Assembly: GCA_945862475.1 (NCBI GenBank)
Contig: CAMAYW010000082.1
Location: 1 to 8,465 of the forward strand
Direction: 5' to 3'
From: Bacteriovorax stolpii
GTDB lineage: Bacteria > Bdellovibrionota > Bacteriovoracia > Bacteriovoracales > Bacteriovoracaceae
Length of the DNA stretch: 8,465 bases
The position numbers and the translations under genes are program-made. Under the pieces are notes generated by a model that had not been told where the DNA came from, ran no database searches, and saw nothing but the letters and a program-made list of their open reading frames with translations. Below are positions 1-6,656 of this stretch, one piece after another. How positions within the stretch are numbered: the first letter of the stretch is position 1; every line of letters begins with the position of its first letter.

Positions 1-584
1 ATAGAGTTAACATAATTAATAGCAGTTCTTTTTTGGAAGCCGTAAAACATGAGCTCGTATTCATTGAGCTCATCAGGTTCAATTCCTTCCGGTACCTCAA
101 TACTGACAACAGCATCATTAATTTTTTGCGCTCCAGTGAGCATATCTGAAATGGCCAAGCCTCCAGATGGAAAAGATTTTGAGAAGTCTTTAAATTCCTT
201 ACTCTTAAGACTTATCGCATTCATCGCTTTTGGTGACTTGAGATTCACCTCGGGTCTTGACCCTGGACGTGAAGGTGGCATTTTTTGAAGCTCTGGTTTT
301 CCGGCAGCGAAAGATAAGTCTTTAAGACTAACAGGAGATTTTGGTTTTGCGGCAGAGGCATCCAAAATAGACTCACTTGTTTTAAGGCGAGAGTGTTCAA
401 CTTTTGCTGTTTTAACACGTCTAATTTTTAATTGTGTAGGTGTTTCACTTTTTGAGAGAAGGTCCGAAAAATGGAGACTTTTTATACCATCTGAAAACAT
501 CAGGACGATATGAATAAGGAGGACTGCAGTGAAGACCACAGGAAAGTTAACTTTGAGTTTTATCTGAATCGTTGGTTCCGACAT
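1..584 (-). CDS. TonB-like energy transducer, partial (3' end beyond the left edge)
   Basis: The reverse strand is open from an ATG at 584 to the window edge, giving 194 residues with no stop. The start is supported by a perfect SD (AAAGGAG, plus positions 594-600) nine bases upstream. The protein has a short cytoplasmic tail, one membrane helix at about residues 14-30 containing a histidine (H25), and a long Lys/Ser/Pro-rich linker at about 45-140. A folded segment follows from about residue 155 (VSIEVPEGIEP, then ELMFYGFQKRTAINYV). In TonB proteins a His in the single N-terminal helix matters for coupling to ExbB/ExbD, and a Pro/Lys-rich linker spans the periplasm. The architecture therefore fits a TonB-family protein that transmits proton-motive force to the outer membrane. 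The C-terminal domain that would settle this is mostly outside the window. A GspL/TolA-like or gliding-type single-pass protein is an alternative. It is divergent from the gene at 754. Confidence 0.65.
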   Translation of the reverse strand, partial: MSEPTIQIKLKVNFPVVFTAVLLIHIVLMFSDGIKSLHFSDLLSKSETPTQLKIRRVKTAKVEHSRLKTSESILDASAAKPKSPVSLKDLSFAAGKPELQKMPPSRPGSRPEVNLKSPKAMNAISLKSKEFKDFSKSFPSGGLAISDMLTGAQKINDAVVSIEVPEGIEPDELNEYELMFYGFQKRTAINYVNS

Positions 585-655
585 CCGGACAGACTCCTTT
601 ACTCGGATAAATCCTACCACTTCCAGTCTCGAAGAATCAAACAAAGTCGCGATTT

Positions 656-691
656 CGGCAAGATAATACTTTCAGAGTAAAAAAGTCGGAA
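656..691 (-). promoter_or_regulatory. Possible promoter for the TonB-like gene
   Basis: On the minus strand TATTAT (plus 663-668) is a five-of-six match to the -10 consensus. TTCCGA (plus 686-691), 17 bases upstream, is a weak -35. Transcription would begin near 656 and leave a leader of about 70 bases before the ATG at 584. The call rests on consensus matching only, in AT-rich DNA where chance matches are common. Confidence 0.3.
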
Positions 692-694
692 ATT

Positions 695-726
695 TTTTCC
701 AAACTTGACTCTCTAACCTTGGAAAA
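695..726. repeat. Inverted repeat around a -35-like TTGACT; possible operator
   Basis: TTTTCCAA (695-702) and TTGGAAAA (719-726) are perfect 8-base inverted arms separated by 16 bases. The loop holds TTGACT (705-710), a good -35 match. GACAAT (729-734), 18 bases downstream, is a four-of-six -10. An inverted repeat flanking a -35 is the arrangement expected of a repressor or activator site. It could equally be a hairpin or a chance palindrome in AT-rich DNA. If this promoter is real, transcription would start near 741, just after the SD core used for the TTG start at 754. That would favour the alternative ATG at 781. Confidence 0.35.
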
Positions 727-734
727 GAGACAAT

Positions 735-743
735 AGAGGAGGT
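735..743 (+). promoter_or_regulatory. Strong SD that points to a TTG start at 754
   Basis: AGAGGAGGT matches the anti-SD of 16S rRNA over nine bases and ends 10 bases before TTG 754. It is 37 bases from the next in-frame ATG (781), too far to serve it. The ATG at 781 has only AAGGA (764-768). A short palindrome, GGTCT-TT-AGACC (741-752), sits between this SD and the TTG and could shorten the effective spacing when folded. Confidence 0.6.
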
Positions 744-753
744 CTTTAGACCG

Positions 754-2130
754 TTGAATCAACAAGGATGTTGCCTAGCCATGAAAAAATTACTCACCCT
801 ATCGTCTTCTAAAATTTATCTTATTTGTGGTTTATCCCTCATGATGACACTTGGGGCTTTCTGGCATCACCAGTCGAACCAAATGCAATTAGATAAATTG
901 AGTGTACTCAACCAAGGCATTGGAACTTGCTTTAATCGAATATCTCAGACCTTTACGGCCATGATGATCAAGGATGTTCAATCTCCTTATTTAAACCGAA
1001 ATTTCATGGCGCTTTCTGATGAATGTCTTAATGAAACGATTAAAGGAATTAATCCTTTTAAAAAGAATGTAGAAAAAGGATATGAAACTTTAAATCAACT
1101 TATTTCAGAGGTGCATTGGTTTCACGAAAAGATCTTAAAAGTTCACAATCCACTCTTAGCAAATCCTAAGGCCATTGTTCCTCTTGCATCTTTACAAGAG
1201 CGTTTTGGTAAAATGGAAAATTTTAAACTAGACCTTGTAGATCAAATAGATTCAGTTAATTCACAATTAAGAAAAATTCAGATTAACGATGAATACTTGA
1301 TGGGAGCAGGTCTCATTCTTTTTGCTATCGCTCTAACGATCTTGTCCCTTCAAGATTTTCAGAGAGGTCAAATGAATCGGGAGATCGAAACAGAGGCCAT
1401 GACTTTTTTGAAATCAGGTAACAATGATGTTGGATCAGTTGTTGAAAATTTAGTTGAGCGTGCTCTTCTGATGCAGGGGTTACCAGTAACGAATCAAATA
1501 TTTAAAGATTACCAAAATAAATTGGTGGATCAAAAATTTGAGATTTCTGTACCTTCTTATAACCGAGTCCAAGAGGCTAGCAAATTTGAAGTCTCTTCTG
1601 AAGAATTGATTGAAAATGAGGTAGAGGAATTTAAGACCTCTTTAAAAGAAATTCTAGTGTCTATTCAGAATGTTCAACCAAAAGATTCAATTCATATGGC
1701 CGAAGTGAGAGATGTGCTTATGAATGTTCCTTTTGAAAGCTTTGAGCAAATGATGAACTCGGCCATTAACCAGTTATCTCTTAGACGCCCAACAAACAAA
1801 AAAGTCATGATCAGTAATCAAATTCATTCTGATAAAGTAGTCCTTAATCTTTTTGTTGCTGGGACAACCTTTACAGCGACAGAACTTGATTATGCTCAAG
1901 GTAATAAAGCCGTTGCTGCCGATTCTATTGATATGAATTTTGTGATCCTTAAAGAAATGGTAGGAGAATCTGGTGCTCAATGGCATTTAGAAAATAAAGT
2001 AGATAGAAATGGCTCTATTACAGGAATGAACATGAGGTTTACTGTTGATCGCACTTCCAAAGAGAAAGCTCGCCTCATTTCGGTAACAAAAGGTAAAAAG
2101 AAAGATTTAGCTAAAGAATTGATGAATTAG
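754..2130 (+). CDS. Two-helix membrane protein with sensor-like periplasmic domain and degenerate kinase-like C-terminus
   Basis: I do not recognise a named family. The 458-residue protein (TTG start, or 449 from ATG 781) has membrane helices at about residues 21-37 and 182-199. They enclose a mostly helical periplasmic domain of about 145 residues, the layout of chemoreceptor and kinase sensor domains. Its only cysteines, C60 and C91, could form a disulfide. The cytoplasmic part (200-458) has an acidic, coiled region at about 280-310. Residues 329-431 follow the order of a GHKL ATPase domain: FEQMMNSAINQL resembles an N-box with both Asn (N335, N339) at the usual four-residue spacing, and ILKEMVGESGAQWHLEN resembles the helix and strand after the G2 box. 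The DxGxG and GxGxxL motifs are not visible and there is no clear phospho-acceptor His. If the resemblance holds, it is a pseudokinase that senses or scaffolds rather than phosphorylates. It is monocistronic, divergent from the TonB-like gene and ends at a strong terminator. Confidence 0.8.
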   Translation: MNQQGCCLAMKKLLTLSSSKIYLICGLSLMMTLGAFWHHQSNQMQLDKLSVLNQGIGTCFNRISQTFTAMMIKDVQSPYLNRNFMALSDECLNETIKGINPFKKNVEKGYETLNQLISEVHWFHEKILKVHNPLLANPKAIVPLASLQERFGKMENFKLDLVDQIDSVNSQLRKIQINDEYLMGAGLILFAIALTILSLQDFQRGQMNREIETEAMTFLKSGNNDVGSVVENLVERALLMQGLPVTNQIFKDYQNKLVDQKFEISVPSYNRVQEASKFEVSSEELIENEVEEFKTSLKEILVSIQNVQPKDSIHMAEVRDVLMNVPFESFEQMMNSAINQLSLRRPTNKKVMISNQIHSDKVVLNLFVAGTTFTATELDYAQGNKAVAADSIDMNFVILKEMVGESGAQWHLENKVDRNGSITGMNMRFTVDRTSKEKARLISVTKGKKKDLAKELMN

Positions 2131-2131
2131 T

Positions 2132-2160
2132 AAAAGGCCGCCGAAAGGCGGCTTTTTTTT
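2132..2160 (+). terminator. Intrinsic terminator between convergent genes
   Basis: GCCGCC (2137-2142), a GAAA loop (2143-2146) and GGCGGC (2147-2152) form a perfect 6-base-pair GC stem followed by eight T (2153-2160). It begins a few bases after the stop of the membrane-protein gene. On the other strand the same stem is followed by only four T (CTTTTAC), so it can act for the convergent dtd operon too, but more weakly. Confidence 0.93.
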
Positions 2161-2162
2161 GT

Positions 2163-2600
2163 CTAAAATTCTAATAAAAAAGTAACAGGCCCGTCATTGA
2201 TAAGAGAAACTTTCATAAAGGCCCCAAAGCGACCTTCTTTAACAGTAATACCTTTTTGGCGAAGTTCTCGGTTGAACAGGGCATACTTCAATCTAGCCTC
2301 TTGAGGAGGCATAGATTTTTCAAAGCTTGGTCTGTGGCCGCCAGAACCATCCCAGCTGAGGGTGAATTGGCTCACAGAAAGAATCTCACCTTTTATAGAT
2401 CCAATATCTAGATTCATCTTTCCATCTGAATCGTCAAAAATTCTAAGCTTAGAAATTTTATCCACGGCCTTGGAGAGACCTTCGTCGGTATCACCTTGCT
2501 CAAAACACACAAGTAATAAAAGACCAATTTTAATTGATCCAACAACTTCAGCATCAACTGAGACAGAGGCTTCCTGTACTCTTTGAATTACGATCTTCAT
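2163..2600 (-). CDS. dtd: D-aminoacyl-tRNA deacylase
   Basis: DTD hydrolyses D-amino acids (and glycine mischarged on tRNA-Ala) from tRNA in the cytoplasm, a proofreading step after aminoacylation. At 145 residues it has the usual family length. It begins MKIVIQRVQEASVSVD, the typical DTD N-terminus. It carries LRIFDDSDGKMN (52-63), the active-site SQFT (77-80), RPSF (90-93), and NDGPVT (135-140), which contains the Gly-cisPro motif that enforces chirality. All key motifs are intact. The stretch at 82-89 (SWDGSGGH) is slightly unlike the usual Asp/Thr-Lys-Gly run there, but that loop varies. Its ATG shares one base with the stop of the upstream methylase-like gene (TAATG), and an AGGG sits nine bases upstream. 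The two genes are therefore probably co-transcribed and translationally coupled. Confidence 0.96.
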   Translation of the reverse strand: MKIVIQRVQEASVSVDAEVVGSIKIGLLLLVCFEQGDTDEGLSKAVDKISKLRIFDDSDGKMNLDIGSIKGEILSVSQFTLSWDGSGGHRPSFEKSMPPQEARLKYALFNRELRQKGITVKEGRFGAFMKVSLINDGPVTFLLEF

Positions 2601-5440
2601 TATTTTTTACCCTGAAGGATCTGAAGTCTCATAGCAGAGGTTATTGAGTTTTGAATATGGGCCAGTAGTTCTTCATAAGTTGATTTAAAATCTTTGGTAG
2701 AATCCAGAACCTCTTTGAGATCTGTAGAGCTAGGAACATGAACAGCACGCAATATTTTTGAAATAGGAACTCCATTGGCGTGGGCCAGAAGGAATTGCAA
2801 AAATAGAATCATGGATTCTTCAGCATGGAGCCTTACGATCGATTTTCCATGATGAATAAGTTCAAGAGAAAATAATTTTAACTCACCCTCATGAGAGATA
2901 ACCACATTTGATTCTGTTAAAGGTAAATGCATATCCGATGGATTTGTACCTTCTACAAAACCGACGAAGACATCTTCGTTATTATTTGGATAAATTGGAG
3001 TGGTTGGTTTGTTCGTTAATTTGCCCTGGATGATTGGGTTAACAAAACTCACTTTTTGACCAAATCTTAGATCATCTAACTTCCAGATAAGGGCCTGTAT
3101 TGTTCTTTCAAAATTTGAAAAACGAGAAAGTATTTCGCATGCATATCGCGGGAGTACATCTTTTGTTATTTGATCGATATGTTTATAGGCACGTAAAATT
3201 TCTCTCGGATTAACATCTAAGAGTTGTTCTTCAGTTAAATCTAATGTTTTAAGACCTGAGCGCAAATGATCTGGAAGAGACTCCGTTTCAGTTAAAAATT
3301 TTGGAATGAGAAATTTACTCAGACTACCTTTGACTAAATTCGGTCCCCCAGTAAAGCTTAAGTTTGTTACTTGCTTTCCGACCGGAGTAAGAAAATAATT
3401 TCTTAAAAGATTTGGATTGAGACCTGATATCTTTGGAATAAGTTGAAAGTAGCTACACAAAGTAGCGCCATAATCAGAATAAATAGAGCGAAATGTATCC
3501 ATTGGGTGAAGTTCAATTTTCACATCCACACTTCTAAAATCGACGACTAGAAAATAAGATAAATCTCTTTTTAGTCCAAGGTTGAGGGAATTCTCTTTAT
3601 TAAGATGACGATCCTCAGTTTCCAAAGAGCGGATTTCAAAAACTGTGTCCATAGGAACACAACTTCCAAGTAAGCTCTTAAAGTAAGATGGATGAGTAAT
3701 TCTGGTAGAGTCCTCACTCGTTGAGTGAATAAGCATCCCTTTGACGACAGCTTCTTGGTAGAACTCTATTCTAAACGAATCTTTAAATTCAAGTTGTGAC
3801 ATCGCTGGAACTTCAGATAGATGAGCGAGATAAAATGATCTTAGATGTTCAGTGATGGAGGAGAATTGCTGATAATTCTCTAGATCCGCAGAGATTCTAA
3901 AATAGGAGCATAACTGTTTATCTGAATTAAGTTGGGTCTGCTTTCTGAAAACGTAGATGTAAGAGCCAAGTTCCCCTTTACCTTTTACATTTTCAAAATC
4001 AAAAATCGCCTCAACTTTAAGCTCTTTTAAGACTGGTTCTAAGCGCTCCCTTAAGGAAGGGACAAATAATTTTTTTGACGACAGAACAAAAAGATAACCG
4101 TTTTGTTTTAAATATTTTACCTGATCCAGTATCTGACTCATCAAGTAGTGTTGAGGGTTGTTTTTCGGAAACTGGCAAAGGTTTAGGACAACACGATCGT
4201 ACGTGGAAGTATAAAAAGGATTGTCCTCAATGAGGAATCCCTGCCTTAGTGAAGTATTCTTTCTATTCCGAAAGTGCCCGCCCATGATCTTACAAATATA
4301 ATCAATCGATCTCTCATTTTGAAAATAAGCTTTGTGTGCAAGGAAAGTGAGAAATTGAAGTTCGTTACAAATTTTTGAAAAAGTTCCTGAAACAAATTCA
4401 AGACCTTTAAAGTCTGGGCACAAGACTTCGTCCCAACGAAAACCAATGTTATTTTCTTGTGCGAGCCAGTGAGAGAGTGACAGAGATTCTAAATAATCTC
4501 CAAAATATTTGCAGCTAATAATTCTCTCTTCTTCCAATTGTCCGTACGGAAGGGGTCTTCCTTCAATCGTCTCTTGCCAAAGAGGGAAATTGATTTGGAG
4601 AGAATTTAAAAATAATCCCATGGATAAGTGCGAGAGTGCGTGTGAGTAAACTTTTGACTGATCCTGGGCGACTTGGGTCCTATGAGATATTTGTTTTGTA
4701 ATTTCAGTGATGGCAAGTTCCTTAGAGACCGAAAGAAGATCTTTCATGCTCTCTTTCATTCCTTCGTGAGGTCTATACCAACTATAAATATTGCTCTCTA
4801 GTGCTCTACTTTTTAAATCCGTCTGACTTCCTTTCTTAAATATTTGAGAAAGAAATGAGGTCGGGTAGAGAAGGGCCTTCTCGGATAATTCGATTTGGCA
4901 AGTTTCAGATAATGAAGCGATAAAGCGAAGTTTTAAAAACGTTATCGTTGTGACTCTATTCGTATAAATTTCGATAAACTGATTCAGTTCTGGATTGTCC
5001 GCCAGCTTGTCTGGAGAAATTGAGTTCCAAAATTTTCCAAGATCATCAAGTTCTTCAAAGTGCAGGCCTAGTGTTTCAGCGTAAGAAAGAAATTCGGTAT
5101 AAAGGCCTTGCTTAATGGTTTTTGGGAAATCCTTCGTTTTTAAAAGCTCATTTTTCACGTCCAATTGAACCATGGACATAAGTCGCTCAAACTTGATGAT
5201 ATTTTTAGATAAAAGAGAGTCGCCTTTCCAGCCAGGTACAAAGCAGTGGAGAGGAGAAAATTTATCTCCATCATTGAGCGCGGGTTTGATCGTTTTTGGG
5301 AGGTGAGTAAATGTAGGGAATCTTCCCTTCGATTGAGCTTTATGATTTTGATCTTTATTTACAGAATAAAACTCACCTTCCTGCTGAGACTCAGGACTTT
5401 TTTGAAACCATTGCGATGCTGAAAACGTTTTCTTACTCAA
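2600..5440 (-). CDS. Large N6-adenine DNA methylase-like protein with eroded catalytic motif
   Basis: This 946-residue cytoplasmic protein is not a family I can name. Its middle resembles the N6-adenine methyltransferases of restriction-modification systems. EVLCPDFKGLEFVSGTF (338-354) lies where the AdoMet-binding motif I (DPACGSGTF) belongs. LRQGFLIEDNPFYTSTYDRVVLNLCQF (398-424) has the order of the hGD...fDvVlsNPPF segment. YLKQNGYLFVLSSKKLF (443-459) and a following helix, then VEAIFDFENVKGKGELGSYIYVFRK (476-500), match the post-motif-IV region closely. The catalytic NPPY/F is NLCQF: Asn remains, both prolines are lost. Motif I has lost its acidic-glycine pattern. Residues about 677-716 (LLRNYFLTPVGKQ ... 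GSLSKFLIPKFL) resemble a target-recognition end. The N-terminal 330 and C-terminal 220 residues are unassigned. It is probably an inactive methylase fold used for DNA or protein binding. It is the first gene of an operon with dtd. No restriction subunit lies beside it. Confidence 0.85.
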   Translation of the reverse strand: MSKKTFSASQWFQKSPESQQEGEFYSVNKDQNHKAQSKGRFPTFTHLPKTIKPALNDGDKFSPLHCFVPGWKGDSLLSKNIIKFERLMSMVQLDVKNELLKTKDFPKTIKQGLYTEFLSYAETLGLHFEELDDLGKFWNSISPDKLADNPELNQFIEIYTNRVTTITFLKLRFIASLSETCQIELSEKALLYPTSFLSQIFKKGSQTDLKSRALESNIYSWYRPHEGMKESMKDLLSVSKELAITEITKQISHRTQVAQDQSKVYSHALSHLSMGLFLNSLQINFPLWQETIEGRPLPYGQLEEERIISCKYFGDYLESLSLSHWLAQENNIGFRWDEVLCPDFKGLEFVSGTFSKICNELQFLTFLAHKAYFQNERSIDYICKIMGGHFRNRKNTSLRQGFLIEDNPFYTSTYDRVVLNLCQFPKNNPQHYLMSQILDQVKYLKQNGYLFVLSSKKLFVPSLRERLEPVLKELKVEAIFDFENVKGKGELGSYIYVFRKQTQLNSDKQLCSYFRISADLENYQQFSSITEHLRSFYLAHLSEVPAMSQLEFKDSFRIEFYQEAVVKGMLIHSTSEDSTRITHPSYFKSLLGSCVPMDTVFEIRSLETEDRHLNKENSLNLGLKRDLSYFLVVDFRSVDVKIELHPMDTFRSIYSDYGATLCSYFQLIPKISGLNPNLLRNYFLTPVGKQVTNLSFTGGPNLVKGSLSKFLIPKFLTETESLPDHLRSGLKTLDLTEEQLLDVNPREILRAYKHIDQITKDVLPRYACEILSRFSNFERTIQALIWKLDDLRFGQKVSFVNPIIQGKLTNKPTTPIYPNNNEDVFVGFVEGTNPSDMHLPLTESNVVISHEGELKLFSLELIHHGKSIVRLHAEESMILFLQFLLAHANGVPISKILRAVHVPSSTDLKEVLDSTKDFKSTYEELLAHIQNSITSAMRLQILQGKK

Positions 5441-5449
5441 GAGGCCAAG

Positions 5450-5457
5450 CCTTCCTT
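5450..5457 (-). promoter_or_regulatory. SD supporting the TTG start of the methylase-like gene
   Basis: AAGGAAGG on the minus strand lies nine bases before the TTG at 5440. There is no in-frame ATG nearby (the next Met codon is about residue 88), and the encoded N-terminus (MSKKTFSASQWFQK) looks natural, so TTG is the likely start. Confidence 0.7.
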
Positions 5458-5508
5458 AAAGGGTAAAGCAAAACTATTGAAATAATTAATAATTTGGGAG
5501 AGGTGATT

Positions 5509-5547
5509 TTGGCTTATCCCGCGTTTTTTGTCATGGAAAAAGGATGA
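5509..5547 (+). CDS. Possible 12-residue leader peptide (TTG start)
   Basis: TTG 5509 lies five bases after GGGAGAGG (5496-5503) and encodes MAYPAFFVMEKG, ending in a TGA that overlaps the ATG at 5544 (ATGA). The overlap allows translational coupling to the 5544 frame. No run of regulatory codons such as Trp or His is present, so amino-acid attenuation is not indicated. The alternative is that the SD is accidental. Confidence 0.25.
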   Translation: MAYPAFFVMEKG

Positions 5548-5642
5548 AAAAGATAGCTTTCGTAAAGTTTTTGAAAGGTTTGCCGAAAAGACTAGAGATA
5601 TTGGGATTAAACAAAAATTACCATAGTGAAGGGAGTTTAGTT

Positions 5643-6032
5643 ATGGACCAGAGCTTCAACGATCAAGAGCTTTCAGAAATTATGAAGGAAATTGAAGCCT
5701 TAGAGGAAGATTTTCAGGCAAAAGATGAAAAAACTTCTAGTCCAGTTCTCGAAGAACTAGCAACTCTCGATGAAGTGGTTTCTATACCAATTTCATCACC
5801 AAATATTGTTTCCATGGCAACTCCACAAAAAGCCCCTACAGGTGGCCCGTCTCCTTCAACATCCATGAGTTTTCGCGTGCAGGGTGAACTCACCATTGAT
5901 TTGCAATTCGACATTGGTGGCAAAGTTGTGTGTTTAGAAGTGAGTCAGCATGGGCTAACTATTGAAATGGATGGTGGTGCTAAATTCACTGTACCCGTTT
6001 CAGAAAAGTCGTCCCTGAAAAAAGCCGTCTAA
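5643..6032 (+). CDS. Small acidic protein of unknown function upstream of rsmD
   Basis: I do not recognise this family. From ATG 5643 it is 129 residues. I prefer this start because GGGAG (5631-5635) lies seven bases upstream and the N-terminus (MDQSFNDQELSEIMKEIEALEEDF) is an acidic helix. The frame also opens at ATG 5544, which would add 33 mostly basic residues (MKKIAFVKFLKGLPKRL) but has no well-spaced SD except through coupling to the mini-ORF. After the acidic helix comes a Ser/Pro/Thr-rich linker, then a beta-rich domain of about 45 residues (MSFRVQGELTIDLQFDIGGKV to AKFTVPVSEKSS). No signal peptide or membrane helix is visible with the 5643 start. The gene ends three bases before rsmD, so it is probably co-translated with it. 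Confidence 0.8.
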   Translation: MDQSFNDQELSEIMKEIEALEEDFQAKDEKTSSPVLEELATLDEVVSIPISSPNIVSMATPQKAPTGGPSPSTSMSFRVQGELTIDLQFDIGGKVVCLEVSQHGLTIEMDGGAKFTVPVSEKSSLKKAV

Positions 6033-6035
6033 TTC

Positions 6036-6617
6036 ATGTCTTTAAAAATTTTGGGTGGATTGGCCAGGGGATTTCCTTTGGCGTCTCCTAAATCCGATAC
6101 GACTCGTCCCACCTCAGTTCTCGTGAAAAGAAAACTCTTTGATTGGCGGCAACATATGGATGACTATGTGTTTGTTGATTTATGTGCTGGATCAGGCGCC
6201 ATGGGATTTGAAGCCTTCTCAAGAGGTGCCCAAAAAGTGCTATTGAATGAATTTATGAGGGGAGCATTTCTTACTCTTAAAGATAATAAGGTCAAAATTG
6301 AAAAAGCATTTAAAGTAGATGAATCCATCATGAAGGTGACCAGTCTAGAAGCAAAGCAGTGGGTGCAAAAAGAGCTTCTCTATGAATTGCCAGTCACTAA
6401 AAATGTCATTTTATATTTTGATCCTCCCTATGAAAATCACTCCCTCTATTTTGATGTATTGAAGCTTTTGAAAGAATTAAATTTTGAAGGTGAAATTTGG
6501 GTGGAATCAGATAGATTGAAAGGTCCGAAATTGCCAGAACTCAGTGGAGTATTCCATTCAATTATTAAAACAATCGAACAAGGTGATCATTTTGTCGTCG
6601 TAGGGAAATTAGTATAA
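6036..6617 (+). CDS. rsmD: 16S rRNA (guanine(966)-N2)-methyltransferase
   Basis: RsmD uses S-adenosylmethionine to methylate N2 of G966 of 16S rRNA in the assembled 30S subunit. The 193 residues match the family length (E. coli 198). The order of motifs is right: ILGGLARGFPL (5-15), RPT (24-26) before KRKLFDW (31-37), the AdoMet loop DLCAGSGAMGFEAFSRGA (48-65), an acidic residue after strand 2 (NE, 71-72), and the catalytic DPPY (129-132) followed by ENH. The substrate-binding motifs are intact. There is no good SD before ATG 6036 and the previous gene stops only three bases upstream, so translation is probably coupled. The adjacency of rsmD and coaD is a widespread bacterial arrangement, which supports both calls. 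Confidence 0.95.
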   Translation: MSLKILGGLARGFPLASPKSDTTRPTSVLVKRKLFDWRQHMDDYVFVDLCAGSGAMGFEAFSRGAQKVLLNEFMRGAFLTLKDNKVKIEKAFKVDESIMKVTSLEAKQWVQKELLYELPVTKNVILYFDPPYENHSLYFDVLKLLKELNFEGEIWVESDRLKGPKLPELSGVFHSIIKTIEQGDHFVVVGKLV

Positions 6618-6643
6618 AATGATTCTAAGAACTTTAATCATTA

Positions 6644-6648
6644 GAGGA
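6644..6648 (+). promoter_or_regulatory. SD that decides the TTG start of coaD
   Basis: GAGGA lies eight bases before TTG 6657, which opens the conserved CoaD N-terminus at the expected length. No in-frame ATG gives a full-length protein, as the GTFDPFTNGH motif begins at residue 10. Confidence 0.75.
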
Positions 6649-6656
6649 CTATAACC

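Larger units (their letters stand above)
5441..5642. promoter_or_regulatory. Divergent control region and leader of the rsmD-coaD operon
   Basis: This stretch separates the minus-strand methylase-like gene from the plus-strand operon. An AT-rich core (5475-5493, containing TTGAAATAATTAATAAT) probably holds promoters for one or both directions, but I find no convincing -35/-10 pair. GGGAGAGG (5496-5503) is a strong SD followed after five bases by TTG 5509, which opens a 12-codon mini-ORF. Its TGA (5545-5547) overlaps the ATG at 5544. The remaining sequence (5544-5642) is either an untranslated leader or an N-terminal extension of the next gene. Confidence 0.4.

Noticed and set aside
49..288. 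Open plus-strand frame of 79 codons
   Set aside because: It is antisense to the TonB-like gene, has low-complexity Ser/Leu content and no convincing SD; the minus-strand frame explains the region.
1774..1986. Minus-strand frame of 70 codons inside the membrane-sensor gene
   Set aside because: Antisense shadow of a long well-supported gene, with no SD or recognisable motif.
2362..2586. Plus-strand frame of 74 codons opposite dtd
   Set aside because: Antisense shadow of dtd, whose family match is unambiguous.
4246..4446. Minus-strand frame of 66 codons inside the methylase-like gene
   Set aside because: Out-of-frame shadow; a frameshift is not needed because the long frame is continuous.
2600..5440. 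Active restriction-modification or BREX/DISARM-type defence locus
   Set aside because: The methylase motifs are eroded and no restriction, helicase or specificity gene lies beside it; the partner is dtd.
5714..5923. Minus-strand frame of 69 codons opposite the small acidic protein
   Set aside because: Antisense shadow without an SD; the plus strand is in a compact operon.
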